Both the position numbers and the translations under genes were made by a program. DNA of 64,000 bases, taken from Lysobacter sp. (GTDB lineage: Bacteria > Pseudomonadota > Gammaproteobacteria > Xanthomonadales > Xanthomonadaceae). Of the stretch, positions 19,538-28,495 are shown one piece after another; the stretch's first letter is position 1, and the number at the start of each line of letters is the position of its first letter. The stretch covers positions 186,001 to 250,000 of the forward strand of contig JABFRN010000001.1 of assembly GCA_013141175.1 (NCBI GenBank). The letters are read 5' to 3'. The notes under the pieces were generated by a model, which had not been told where the DNA came from, searched no databases, and was given only the letters and a program-made list of their open reading frames with translations.

Positions 19538-20608
19538 ATGCCTCCATGGAAACGCTTCGGCTTCCTGTTCGTGTTCGTGGTGCCCGCACTGATGCCGGCC
19601 GCCGCGTGGCTCGGCGCGCGCAGCGGGCATCCGGACCTGATGGCGTGGTTTCCGCTGTTCTTCCTGTTCGTGCTGCTGCCGGTGGCCGATTACGGCCTCG
19701 GCCACGATCCGCGGAATCCCACGGTGGAAGCAGCGAAAACGCTCGAAACCGACCGCTGGTTCCAACTGATGACGCTGGCCGCGCTGCCGGCGCAACTGGG
19801 CGTGCTGATCTGGTCGGGCTGGCATTTCGTGCACGCCGATTTCGGACCCGCTGGTATCGCAGGCTGGCTGCTGTCGCAGGGCATCGTCGGCGGCGTGCTG
19901 GCGATCAACGTCGCCCACGAACTCATTCACAAGGACACCGCACTCGAGCGCGCTGTCGGCGGCCTGCTGCTGACCAGCGTCGGCTACCACGGGTTCAAGA
20001 TCGAGCATGTGCGCGGTCATCATGTCCACGTGTCCACGCCCGAGGACGCGTCGAGCGCGCGCTTCAGGCAATCGCTGTGGCATTTCCTGCCGCGTGCGCT
20101 CGTCCGCAACACCGTCAACGCATGGACACTCGAAGCGCAACGCCTCGCCAGACAGAACCAGCGCTGGTGGAGCATCGACAACGAGCTGGTTCGCTGGAGT
20201 CTGCTGTGGCTGGCGTCGATCGTCGCCTTCGGCGTCTGGCTCGGCCCGCTTGGGCTGGCGTACTTTCTCGCGCAGGGTTTCTTCGCCGCGTGCGCGCTGG
20301 AAATCATCAATTACATCGAACACTACGGCCTGGAACGGCAGCGCCTCGCCGACGGCCGCTACGAGCGCACGACGCATCTGCATTCGTGGAACTCGGACTA
20401 TCTGATCAGCAACCTGCTGCTGTTCCATCTGCAGCGGCATTCGGATCACCACGAAACGCCGCGCCGCCGCTATCAGACGCTGCTGCATCATGCCGACAGC
20501 CCGCAGCTGCCCGGCGGCTACGCCGCGATGTTCCTGCTCGCGCTGTGTCCGCCGCTGTGGTTCCGGATCGTGGATCCCCGGGTGCGGGCTTTCCACGCCA
20601 GGCGATAG
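19538..20608 (+). CDS. alkB: Alkane 1-monooxygenase (AlkB type)
   Basis: A 356-residue integral-membrane di-iron hydroxylase that oxidises the terminal carbon of medium-chain n-alkanes. All histidine boxes are present: HELIHK at 127-132, EHVRGHHVHVSTPED at 156-170, NYIEHYGL at 258-265 and LQRHSDHHE at 298-306. Several hydrophobic helices lie N-terminal to and between the boxes. Rubredoxin and rubredoxin reductase, the usual electron donors, are not adjacent and no fused rubredoxin is seen. The boxes identify the AlkB family with confidence; the alkane chain-length range is not readable. Confidence 0.95.
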   Translation: MPPWKRFGFLFVFVVPALMPAAAWLGARSGHPDLMAWFPLFFLFVLLPVADYGLGHDPRNPTVEAAKTLETDRWFQLMTLAALPAQLGVLIWSGWHFVHADFGPAGIAGWLLSQGIVGGVLAINVAHELIHKDTALERAVGGLLLTSVGYHGFKIEHVRGHHVHVSTPEDASSARFRQSLWHFLPRALVRNTVNAWTLEAQRLARQNQRWWSIDNELVRWSLLWLASIVAFGVWLGPLGLAYFLAQGFFAACALEIINYIEHYGLERQRLADGRYERTTHLHSWNSDYLISNLLLFHLQRHSDHHETPRRRYQTLLHHADSPQLPGGYAAMFLLALCPPLWFRIVDPRVRAFHARR

Positions 20609-20626
20609 CCTGAAAACGCAGCACAC

Positions 20627-20670
20627 AGGAGCGATGCAGGAGAGATGTAGGAGAGATGTAGGAGCGACTT
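20627..20670. repeat. Four tandem 11-bp units
   Basis: AGGAGCGATGC, AGGAGAGATGT, AGGAGAGATGT and AGGAGCGACTT follow one another. The last unit is also the beginning of the palindromic repeat at 20657-20683, so the array looks like slippage duplications of that repeat's end. Confidence 0.85.
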
Positions 20671-20804
20671 CAGTCGCGAAGCCCATATCACCGCACATGC
20701 ATCAAGATCCAAATTTCGCCATTCGATCGAACAGTGCATTCTCTGGTTCTATGGGACATGTCGCCTGAAGGTTGGCCGGCTTCGCGACTGAAGTCGCTCC
20801 TACA
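20657..20804. repeat. Inverted pair of 27-bp REP-like sequences in the alkB/lipoprotein gap
   Basis: The 27 bases at 20657-20683 (TGTAGGAGCGACTTCAGTCG...) recur exactly as the reverse complement at 20778-20804, 94 bp apart. Each contains the internal palindrome GCGACT-TC-AGTCGC. Together with the 11-bp units they occupy the 362-bp gap between alkB and the next gene. The remainder of that gap (20805-20970) shows no gene or clear motif. Confidence 0.9.
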
Positions 20805-20970
20805 AGGCCGTGAACCGCGATGTCCTCAAGACGAACGCCCGCGTCCTGTTCTGGGCACTGCATCACATTCGCACTGTGTCTCAAGCTGCAGCCCACGATC
20901 GATGAGGCTGCTAGCCTCAGCAACGAGCGGGTGCATTCGCGCACTGCCCATCCCCCGGGGCGTCCAAAAG

Positions 20971-23352
20971 ATGATCGTTGCCACCAGAAACGTCGCACGG
21001 CGCAGCATGCTTCTGTGCGCGACTGCAAGTCTTTCGATACTGCTCGGCGGCTGCGGCGCCGACATGAGCGCGGGCACGACCGGCGGAACAGGCAAGGCCG
21101 CAGATGCCGCGACTTCGCCATTGCCGGCCGTGCATCCGGTCTCGCGAGCGGCGACGGCCGCGGCGATCCAGAACCCGATCCTGTTCGTGACCCAAGTACC
21201 GACGCCCGGAGAGGTCTTCGCCACCCGGGGCTCGACATTCGCCAACCACCTCGGCGGAATCAACTCGGCGCCGCGCGGTGGCGATCTGATGATCCGGTAT
21301 CCGGACGGCACCCTGCGCAATCTCACCAAGGAAGCCGGCTACGGCATGGAGGGCCAACAAGGCGCCAACGCGATCGCCGTACGCGAACCGGCGGTGCACT
21401 GGAGCGGTACCAAAGCCATTTTCAGCATGGTCATCGGCGCGCCGCCCACCCAGTACACGCAGATCGACAAGCAGTGGCAACTGTATGAAGTGACCGGCCT
21501 GGGCAAAGGGCAGACGGTGGCCATCACCAAGGTGTCCGGGCAGCCCGCGAGCTACAACAACGTCTCGCCGTTCTACGCCAGCGACGATCGGATCCTGTTC
21601 ACCTCCGACCGGCCGCGCGGCGGCGAAGCGCATCTGTATCCGCAGCTGGACGAATACGAAAGCACCGCCACGATCACCGGCATCTTCAGCCTGAACCCGG
21701 AGACCGGGCAGGTGTCGATCCTCAACCACACGCCGAGCGGCGCGTTCTCGCCGTTCATCGACAGCTACGGCCGGATCATCTTCACGCGCTGGGATCATCT
21801 GCAGCGCGACCAGCAGGCGGATGCCGGCACCTACGGCGCGTTCAATTCCGCGAGCGAAGCGGCGAACGCCGCGAAGCTCACGCAGACCGAGGTGTTTCCG
21901 GAATCCCGCCTCGGCATGGGCAGCCCGTACGGCAACGTCAGGGGCTTCACCTACAATCTGTTCACGCCGTGGGAGATGAAGCAGGACGGCAGCGGCGAAC
22001 TGTCGCTGAACCACATCGGCCGGCACGAGATGTCGTTCGGCTATCTGAGCAAATCCTTCGATACCGACCCCGCGCTGCAGGAGTTCACCAACGAAGCGAT
22101 CATCGCCAACCGCAAGCGGATCGGCGACGACGCCGGCATTTTCCATATCCACGAAAGTCCGCAGGCGCCCGGGATCTACTACGGCATCTATGCGCGCGAA
22201 TTCGGCTCGCTGACATCGAGTCAGATCGTGCGTTTCACCGGCGCGCCCGGCCTGAATCCGGAACAGATGACGATCGTCGATGCCTCCGCGCCCGAAGCGA
22301 ACGGGAGCCTGGTCGGTGGACGTTACCGCAACCCGCTGCCGTTGACGTCGGGACAGATGGTGGCGTCCTACACCGCGAGCGCCATCGTGCAGGACGGCAT
22401 GCAATTCCGTCTGCACCAGCTGGCGACCGACGCCAACGGCCTGTTCACCGCCGGCACACCGCTGACCACCGGCATCAACAAGACCGTGTCGTGGTGGAGC
22501 CCCGATGTGAAACTCACCTACAGCGGCCCGCTTTGGGAATGGGAAGCGGTGGAGGTCGTTGCCAGAGCAAGGCCCACCGCGGGCGTGTCGCCGATCGACG
22601 CGATCGAGAAGGCAGTGCTCAATGAGGAACAGGTCGACGAGCGCATGCTCCGCGACTGGATGAAAGCCAACCAGCTCGCGCTCATCGTCACCCGCAACCA
22701 GACCAGCCGCGACCGCGCCGACCGCCAGCAACCGTTCAACCTGCGTATTCCTTCGGGCCTCAAGACCACCGGCGATGGCGGGCGTGTCTACGACATTGCG
22801 CACTACCAGATCTTCGAGGCCGCGCAGATCCGCGGCTACAACAATTTCCGCTCGGGGCGACGCCCGCTGGCGCAGCCGATCGCCGGTTCGAAGAACCCCG
22901 GCAATCCATCGGGCCCGCCGAGCAGCGTGAAGATCGCCGCCGACGGGTCGACCGCCGCGTTCGTTCCGGCGAACCGCGCCTTGACCTGGCAGACCACGGA
23001 TGCGAGCGGCGCGGCGATCGTGCGCGAACGCATCTGGGTGACGATGCAGCCGGGCGAAATCCGCACCTGCGCCGGCTGCCATGGCGAGAACACGAAGAAT
23101 CAGGCCGGGCAGCCGGCACCGGTCAACAAGCCCGAAGCGCTGCGCGAACTGCTGCGTTACTGGAAACAGAATCTCGCGCCGACAGAACGCAACGGCTCGC
23201 GCGCGCGGGTCCGGCCGCGGACAACGCAGGCATCGATGGCTGCGCCGCCAACCGCGTCAAACGCTGCGGCCGTGTCCGCACGTCTCCGGGACGGTGCGCA
23301 CTTGGAAGGCAAGCACTTGGAAGGCACGTACCGGGACGGCACGCGGAGATAA
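20971..23352 (+). CDS. Large lipoprotein with TolB-like propeller repeats and a C-terminal CxxCH haem site (HzsA-related)
   Basis: A 793-residue exported protein. ATG 20971 gives a lipoprotein signal with lipidated Cys28 (LSILLGGC). The body has propeller-like repeats (APRGGDLMIRYPDGTLRNLT, SPFYASDDRILFTSDRPRGG, SPFIDSYGRIIFTRWDHLQR). Near the end, residues 700-704 form a single c-type haem motif CAGCH, as in proteins annotated as hydrazine synthase alpha-subunit-like. True hydrazine synthase is confined to anammox bacteria, so that activity is not implied. The last 60 residues are low-complexity and end in LEGKHLEGTYRDGTRR repeats. It follows alkB on the same strand after 362 bp, and a redox role is only inferred. 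Confidence 0.75.
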   Translation: MIVATRNVARRSMLLCATASLSILLGGCGADMSAGTTGGTGKAADAATSPLPAVHPVSRAATAAAIQNPILFVTQVPTPGEVFATRGSTFANHLGGINSAPRGGDLMIRYPDGTLRNLTKEAGYGMEGQQGANAIAVREPAVHWSGTKAIFSMVIGAPPTQYTQIDKQWQLYEVTGLGKGQTVAITKVSGQPASYNNVSPFYASDDRILFTSDRPRGGEAHLYPQLDEYESTATITGIFSLNPETGQVSILNHTPSGAFSPFIDSYGRIIFTRWDHLQRDQQADAGTYGAFNSASEAANAAKLTQTEVFPESRLGMGSPYGNVRGFTYNLFTPWEMKQDGSGELSLNHIGRHEMSFGYLSKSFDTDPALQEFTNEAIIANRKRIGDDAGIFHIHESPQAPGIYYGIYAREFGSLTSSQIVRFTGAPGLNPEQMTIVDASAPEANGSLVGGRYRNPLPLTSGQMVASYTASAIVQDGMQFRLHQLATDANGLFTAGTPLTTGINKTVSWWSPDVKLTYSGPLWEWEAVEVVARARPTAGVSPIDAIEKAVLNEEQVDERMLRDWMKANQLALIVTRNQTSRDRADRQQPFNLRIPSGLKTTGDGGRVYDIAHYQIFEAAQIRGYNNFRSGRRPLAQPIAGSKNPGNPSGPPSSVKIAADGSTAAFVPANRALTWQTTDASGAAIVRERIWVTMQPGEIRTCAGCHGENTKNQAGQPAPVNKPEALRELLRYWKQNLAPTERNGSRARVRPRTTQASMAAPPTASNAAAVSARLRDGAHLEGKHLEGTYRDGTRR

Positions 23353-23378
23353 GCACCCGGCCGCGTTTGTACCGCCGG

Positions 23379-24281
23379 CTAATCCTCGTCCGGCCAGCGG
23401 ATACCCGAAGACGAAGCCGAAGACTTCTTCGGCTTCGGCATCCCGGCAATCGCATTCCAGACTTTCAGTGCATCGACGGTCGCGGCGACATCGTGCACGC
23501 GCAGGAGTTTCGCGCCGCGCTGCGCGGCGATGACGTGCGCGGCGACGGAACCATGCACGCGATCGTGCGGGTTGTCGCGGCCGGTGAGTTCGCCGATCGT
23601 GCGCTTGCGCGAAAGCCCGGCGAGCACCGGCACGCCCAGATCGGTGAAGCGTTCCATCTGCGCGAGCAGCGCCAGATTGTGCGCGGTGGTCTTGCCGAAA
23701 CCGAAACCGGGATCGACCACGATTTTTTTCTTCGGAATGCCGGACATTTCCGCAGCGAAGAGGCGTTCGGCGAGGAAACGATGCACGTCGGCGACGACAT
23801 CGTCGTAGTCGGGCGAGTCCTGCATCGAACGGGGTTCGCCCAGCATGTGCATCAGCACCACCGGCACGCCGAGTTCGGCCGCCGCATCCAGTGCGCCATC
23901 GCGACGCAGCGCATACACATCGTTGATCATGCCGGCGCCGGCCGCGACCGCCGCACGCATCACTTCGGGCTTGGAGGTGTCGATGCTGATCGGCAACGAC
24001 GTCGTTTTCGACAGGCGCTCGATCACCGGAATCACCCGCCGCAGTTCCTCTTCCACCGGCACGTCGTCCGCACCGGGCCGGGTGGATTCGCCGCCGATGT
24101 CGAGGATGTCGGCGCCCTCCTCCGCCAGAAGCAGCGCGTGCGCAACCGCGGCTTCGACGGTCGCATGTTCGCCGCCATCGGAAAACGAATCCGGGGTGAC
24201 ATTGACGATGCCCATCACGCGCGGGCGATCGAGCACGAGGATCCGGCCGGCGCAGTCGAGTTGGGGCGAGAGATCGAACAT
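23379..24281 (-). CDS. folP: Dihydropteroate synthase
   Basis: A 300-residue TIM-barrel enzyme that joins p-aminobenzoate to the pterin in folate synthesis and is the target of sulfonamides. Motifs are VMGIVNVTPDSFSDGG, DILDIGGESTRPGA, ISIDTSKPEVM, KIVVDPGFGFGKT, and VLAGLSRKRTIGELTGR. The ATG at 24281 is taken; an upstream extension through the ftsH terminator is rejected. The C-terminus carries an extra Lys/Ser-rich tail (KPKKSSASSSG). Lies downstream of ftsH, the usual order. Confidence 0.97.
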   Translation of the reverse strand: MFDLSPQLDCAGRILVLDRPRVMGIVNVTPDSFSDGGEHATVEAAVAHALLLAEEGADILDIGGESTRPGADDVPVEEELRRVIPVIERLSKTTSLPISIDTSKPEVMRAAVAAGAGMINDVYALRRDGALDAAAELGVPVVLMHMLGEPRSMQDSPDYDDVVADVHRFLAERLFAAEMSGIPKKKIVVDPGFGFGKTTAHNLALLAQMERFTDLGVPVLAGLSRKRTIGELTGRDNPHDRVHGSVAAHVIAAQRGAKLLRVHDVAATVDALKVWNAIAGMPKPKKSSASSSGIRWPDED

Positions 24282-24297
24282 CGGGGTTCCCGTCAGT

Positions 24298-24325
24298 AAA
24301 AAAGGCCAGAGAAACTCTGGCCTTT
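24298..24325 (-). terminator. Intrinsic terminator after ftsH
   Basis: An 8-bp perfect stem GGCCAGAG/CTCTGGCC with a 3-base loop and six Ts on the minus strand, located 25 bp after the ftsH stop and 17 bp before the folP start. It should end most ftsH transcripts, leaving folP to read-through or its own promoter. Confidence 0.85.
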
Positions 24326-24349
24326 CAGGTGGCGCGATGCAAACCGCCT

Positions 24350-26257
<1,908 letters not shown>

Positions 26258-26320
26258 CCTTCTTGCGCGATCGGCCCCATGCGGGACCGGATATTCGGAA
26301 TTCCGGAGCTTGCCACCGCG

Positions 26321-26956
26321 TCAATCGACCGCGGTGCGATGCTTGCCCTGTGCCAGAGCGTAAACCTCCGGCGACCGCTTGCGCGATGCCGCCGGCTTGC
26401 GGATGACGACACGGGTATAGCGCTTGCGCAAGGCCCGGACGTAATCGTCGAAACCCACTCCCTGGAACAGCTTGATCAGGAAGGCGCCGCCGGGCCGCAG
26501 GTGACGGTCGGCGAAGTCCATCGCCAGTTCCGCCAGATGCATGGCCCGGGGCAGGTCCACCGCATCCACACCGCTCATATTGGGGGCCATGTCGGAGAGC
26601 ACAAGGTCCACGGCCTGCCCGTTCAGCATGGCCTCGAGCCCGGCCAGCACCGCATCCTCGCGGAAGTCGCCGTGGATGAATTCCACCCCGGCCAGCGATG
26701 GCATCTCGAGGATATCCAGGGCCACCACCCGGCCGTTGTCGCCCATGGCCTGGCGGACCCACTGCGACCAGCCGCCCGGGGCGGCGCCGAGGTCCACCAC
26801 CACCATGCCCGGCTTGAGCAGACGATCGCGTTCGACCAGTTCCTCGAGCTTGTAGGCCGCACGCGAACGCAAGCCCTCCGCCTGCGCCTTCTTGACGTAG
26901 GGGTCGGCGAAATGCTCTTTGAGCCAGCGTTGGCTGCTCTTGCTGCGTGTGGCCAT
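26321..26956 (-). CDS. rlmE: 23S rRNA (uridine-2'-O-)-methyltransferase RlmE (FtsJ/RrmJ)
   Basis: A 211-residue SAM-dependent methyltransferase for U2552 of 23S rRNA in the assembled 50S subunit. It shows [20 protein letters not shown], the SAM loop [26 protein letters not shown] and the C-terminal [11 protein letters not shown], which supply the K-D-K-E catalytic set. ATG 26956 is used; an N-terminal extension lacking similarity is rejected. Divergent from yhbY, 131 bp between starts. Confidence 0.97.
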   Translation of the reverse strand: MATRSKSSQRWLKEHFADPYVKKAQAEGLRSRAAYKLEELVERDRLLKPGMVVVDLGAAPGGWSQWVRQAMGDNGRVVALDILEMPSLAGVEFIHGDFREDAVLAGLEAMLNGQAVDLVLSDMAPNMSGVDAVDLPRAMHLAELAMDFADRHLRPGGAFLIKLFQGVGFDDYVRALRKRYTRVVIRKPAASRKRSPEVYALAQGKHRTAVD

Positions 26957-27087
26957 GGGGGAAGAGACGGAAGCGGAGGCGAAAAGGAGGCAAAGCCCGA
27001 AGAATCGGGCGGGTTGCTGGCCATGATACCCTGCGCGCCAGCTCGTGCTCGTCTTACCCCCGCCCGCCTTCCAAGTCCCTTTCCCGC

Positions 27088-27393
27088 ATGCCGATCGCAC
27101 TTACCAACGCCCAGAACCGGTTCCTCCGCGGCCAGGCCCATGGCCTGAAAGCGATGCTGCAGATCGGCGCCAAAGGTCTCACCGACGCCGTGATCGCCGA
27201 AGTGGGCGCCGCGCTGGAGCATCACGAACTGATCAAGGTGAAGGTCGCCGCTGCGGATCGCGAGGCGCGCGATGCGATGATCTCGGATCTGGCCGGCCGC
27301 TGCGAAGCGGCGCTGGTGCAGCGCATCGGCAACGTCGCGGTGCTCTACCGTCCCAGCACCGACCATCGACAGATCGTCCTGCCACGCGGTTGA
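27088..27393 (+). CDS. yhbY: YhbY, CRM-domain RNA-binding protein
   Basis: A 101-residue CRS1/YhbY (CRM) domain protein associated with pre-50S ribosomal subunits. It shows the family start [19 protein letters not shown], then the GxxG-type loop [20 protein letters not shown], and [14 protein letters not shown] 27088 fits the family; the frame is open upstream but without similarity. The pairing with rlmE, another 50S maturation factor, is the conserved arrangement. Confidence 0.95.
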   Translation: MPIALTNAQNRFLRGQAHGLKAMLQIGAKGLTDAVIAEVGAALEHHELIKVKVAAADREARDAMISDLAGRCEAALVQRIGNVAVLYRPSTDHRQIVLPRG

Positions 27394-27408
27394 TACGCGG
27401 CGGCGTCC

Positions 27409-27783
27409 ATGCAACTGCATCTCGAACGCCCCGATTACACCTACTTCCTGCGCGGCGCCGACGGCACCAGCGCACTGCTCAATGAGCGTCGCTTGACCGC
27501 GAGTTTCGTGCTGGCGCCGAATACGCTGGTCGAGGACTGGCCGGTGCACGATGTCAAAACGATGGTGCCCGCCGATCTGGACGCACTGTTCGCGCTGCAG
27601 CCGGAGCTGATCCTGCTCGGTTGCGGCGCCACCCAGGCGTTTCCGCCGGCAGCGACGATGGCGGCCTGCCTGTCGCGAGGCATCGGCCTGGAAACCATGA
27701 CCAATGCCGCCGCCGCGCGCACCTTCAACGTACTCGCGAGCGAAAGCCGGCGTGTGGTCGCGGGTTTCGTGCTGGCCGGTTGA
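27409..27783 (+). CDS. Mth938-like domain protein (DUF498)
   Basis: A 124-residue protein with the Mth938/NDUFAF3 fold signature: ELILLGCGATQAFPPA, followed by GIGLETMTNAAAARTFNVLASESRRVVAGFVLAG. Mitochondrial relatives (NDUFAF3) help assemble complex I; the bacterial function is not established. It lies 15 bp after yhbY and is probably cotranscribed. Confidence 0.9.
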   Translation: MQLHLERPDYTYFLRGADGTSALLNERRLTASFVLAPNTLVEDWPVHDVKTMVPADLDALFALQPELILLGCGATQAFPPAATMAACLSRGIGLETMTNAAAARTFNVLASESRRVVAGFVLAG

Positions 27784-27819
27784 CTCGCGCACTCGAATCA
27801 CGCAACCCTCATCCTGCAC

Positions 27820-28467
27820 ATGCGCAACATCGCCAGCACTGCATCCGCTACCAAGCCCGCGTTCGCACTGGCGTTGACGCTGGCATTCGCGCTGACGTCC
27901 TGCTCGATCATCCGGCCTTCGCCGGAAGCGCGTTACAAGCGATGGCAGGCAAGCCACGCGTCCGAAATCCGGGAATACCGCACCTTCCTGCAAAGCAACG
28001 ACAGTGCCGACACCGTGCCGATGCACGCGCTGCTGCGCACCGCGCGCCGCTGGCGCCTGTGCGGGAACCGCGAATTCGCGACCCCGCCACCCGAGCTGTG
28101 GCCGAACATGCCGCCGACGCTGCGGGTGGTGGCGCAGCTGCGCGATGCGGGCATTCTCGACACCACGCTGGCGCGTTCGGTGTACCGCGATGAAGCCATG
28201 AATACCTGCGCCGGCGGCAGTTCCGGCAGCAAACATCGCGAGAACCGGGCGATCGACTTCGACCTGCCGCCGAATACCGACAACGTCGCGCGCCTCTGCG
28301 ACTTCTGGCGCACGCAGGGCCCCGCACTGAATCTCGGCCTCGGCTTCTATACGCCGACGGCGATCCATCTGGACACCGCCGGCTTCCGCACCTGGGGCAG
28401 CGATCATCATCGCGGCACCTCGCTGTGCATCACCGAAGTGGACGCATCGCCCCCGCACCAGCCGTAG
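27820..28467 (+). CDS. Lipoprotein with M15-type (D-Ala-D-Ala carboxypeptidase-like) domain
   Basis: A 215-residue protein with lipoprotein signal (ALTLAFALTSC, Cys28). The C-terminal half has the M15 zinc pattern: H139 and D146 in SKHRENRAIDFD, and H183 in AIHLDTAGFRTWG, so a zinc peptidase acting on peptidoglycan stem peptides is likely. The N-terminal part (about 35-110) is helical and unrecognised. Three cysteines in the mature domain could form disulfides. It lies 36 bp after the Mth938 gene and is convergent with the copper receptor gene. Confidence 0.8.
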   Translation: MRNIASTASATKPAFALALTLAFALTSCSIIRPSPEARYKRWQASHASEIREYRTFLQSNDSADTVPMHALLRTARRWRLCGNREFATPPPELWPNMPPTLRVVAQLRDAGILDTTLARSVYRDEAMNTCAGGSSGSKHRENRAIDFDLPPNTDNVARLCDFWRTQGPALNLGLGFYTPTAIHLDTAGFRTWGSDHHRGTSLCITEVDASPPHQP

Positions 28468-28495
28468 CCGCTGGTGCAGGGACGATGCGCTACGA

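Noticed and set aside
16224-19592. Open plus-strand frame of over 1100 codons opposite miaA and putP
   Set aside because: High-GC codon mirror of real minus-strand genes. The translation is His/Arg/Gln-rich with no motif, while both minus-strand genes have full family signatures.
20917-23082. Open minus-strand frame opposite the haem lipoprotein gene
   Set aside because: The plus strand carries a lipoprotein signal, propeller repeats and CxxCH; the minus translation is Arg/Gly/His-rich without motifs.
20971-23352. Hydrazine synthase of anammox type
   Set aside because: Single haem motif, no beta/gamma subunits, and the host lineage is a heterotrophic gammaproteobacterium.
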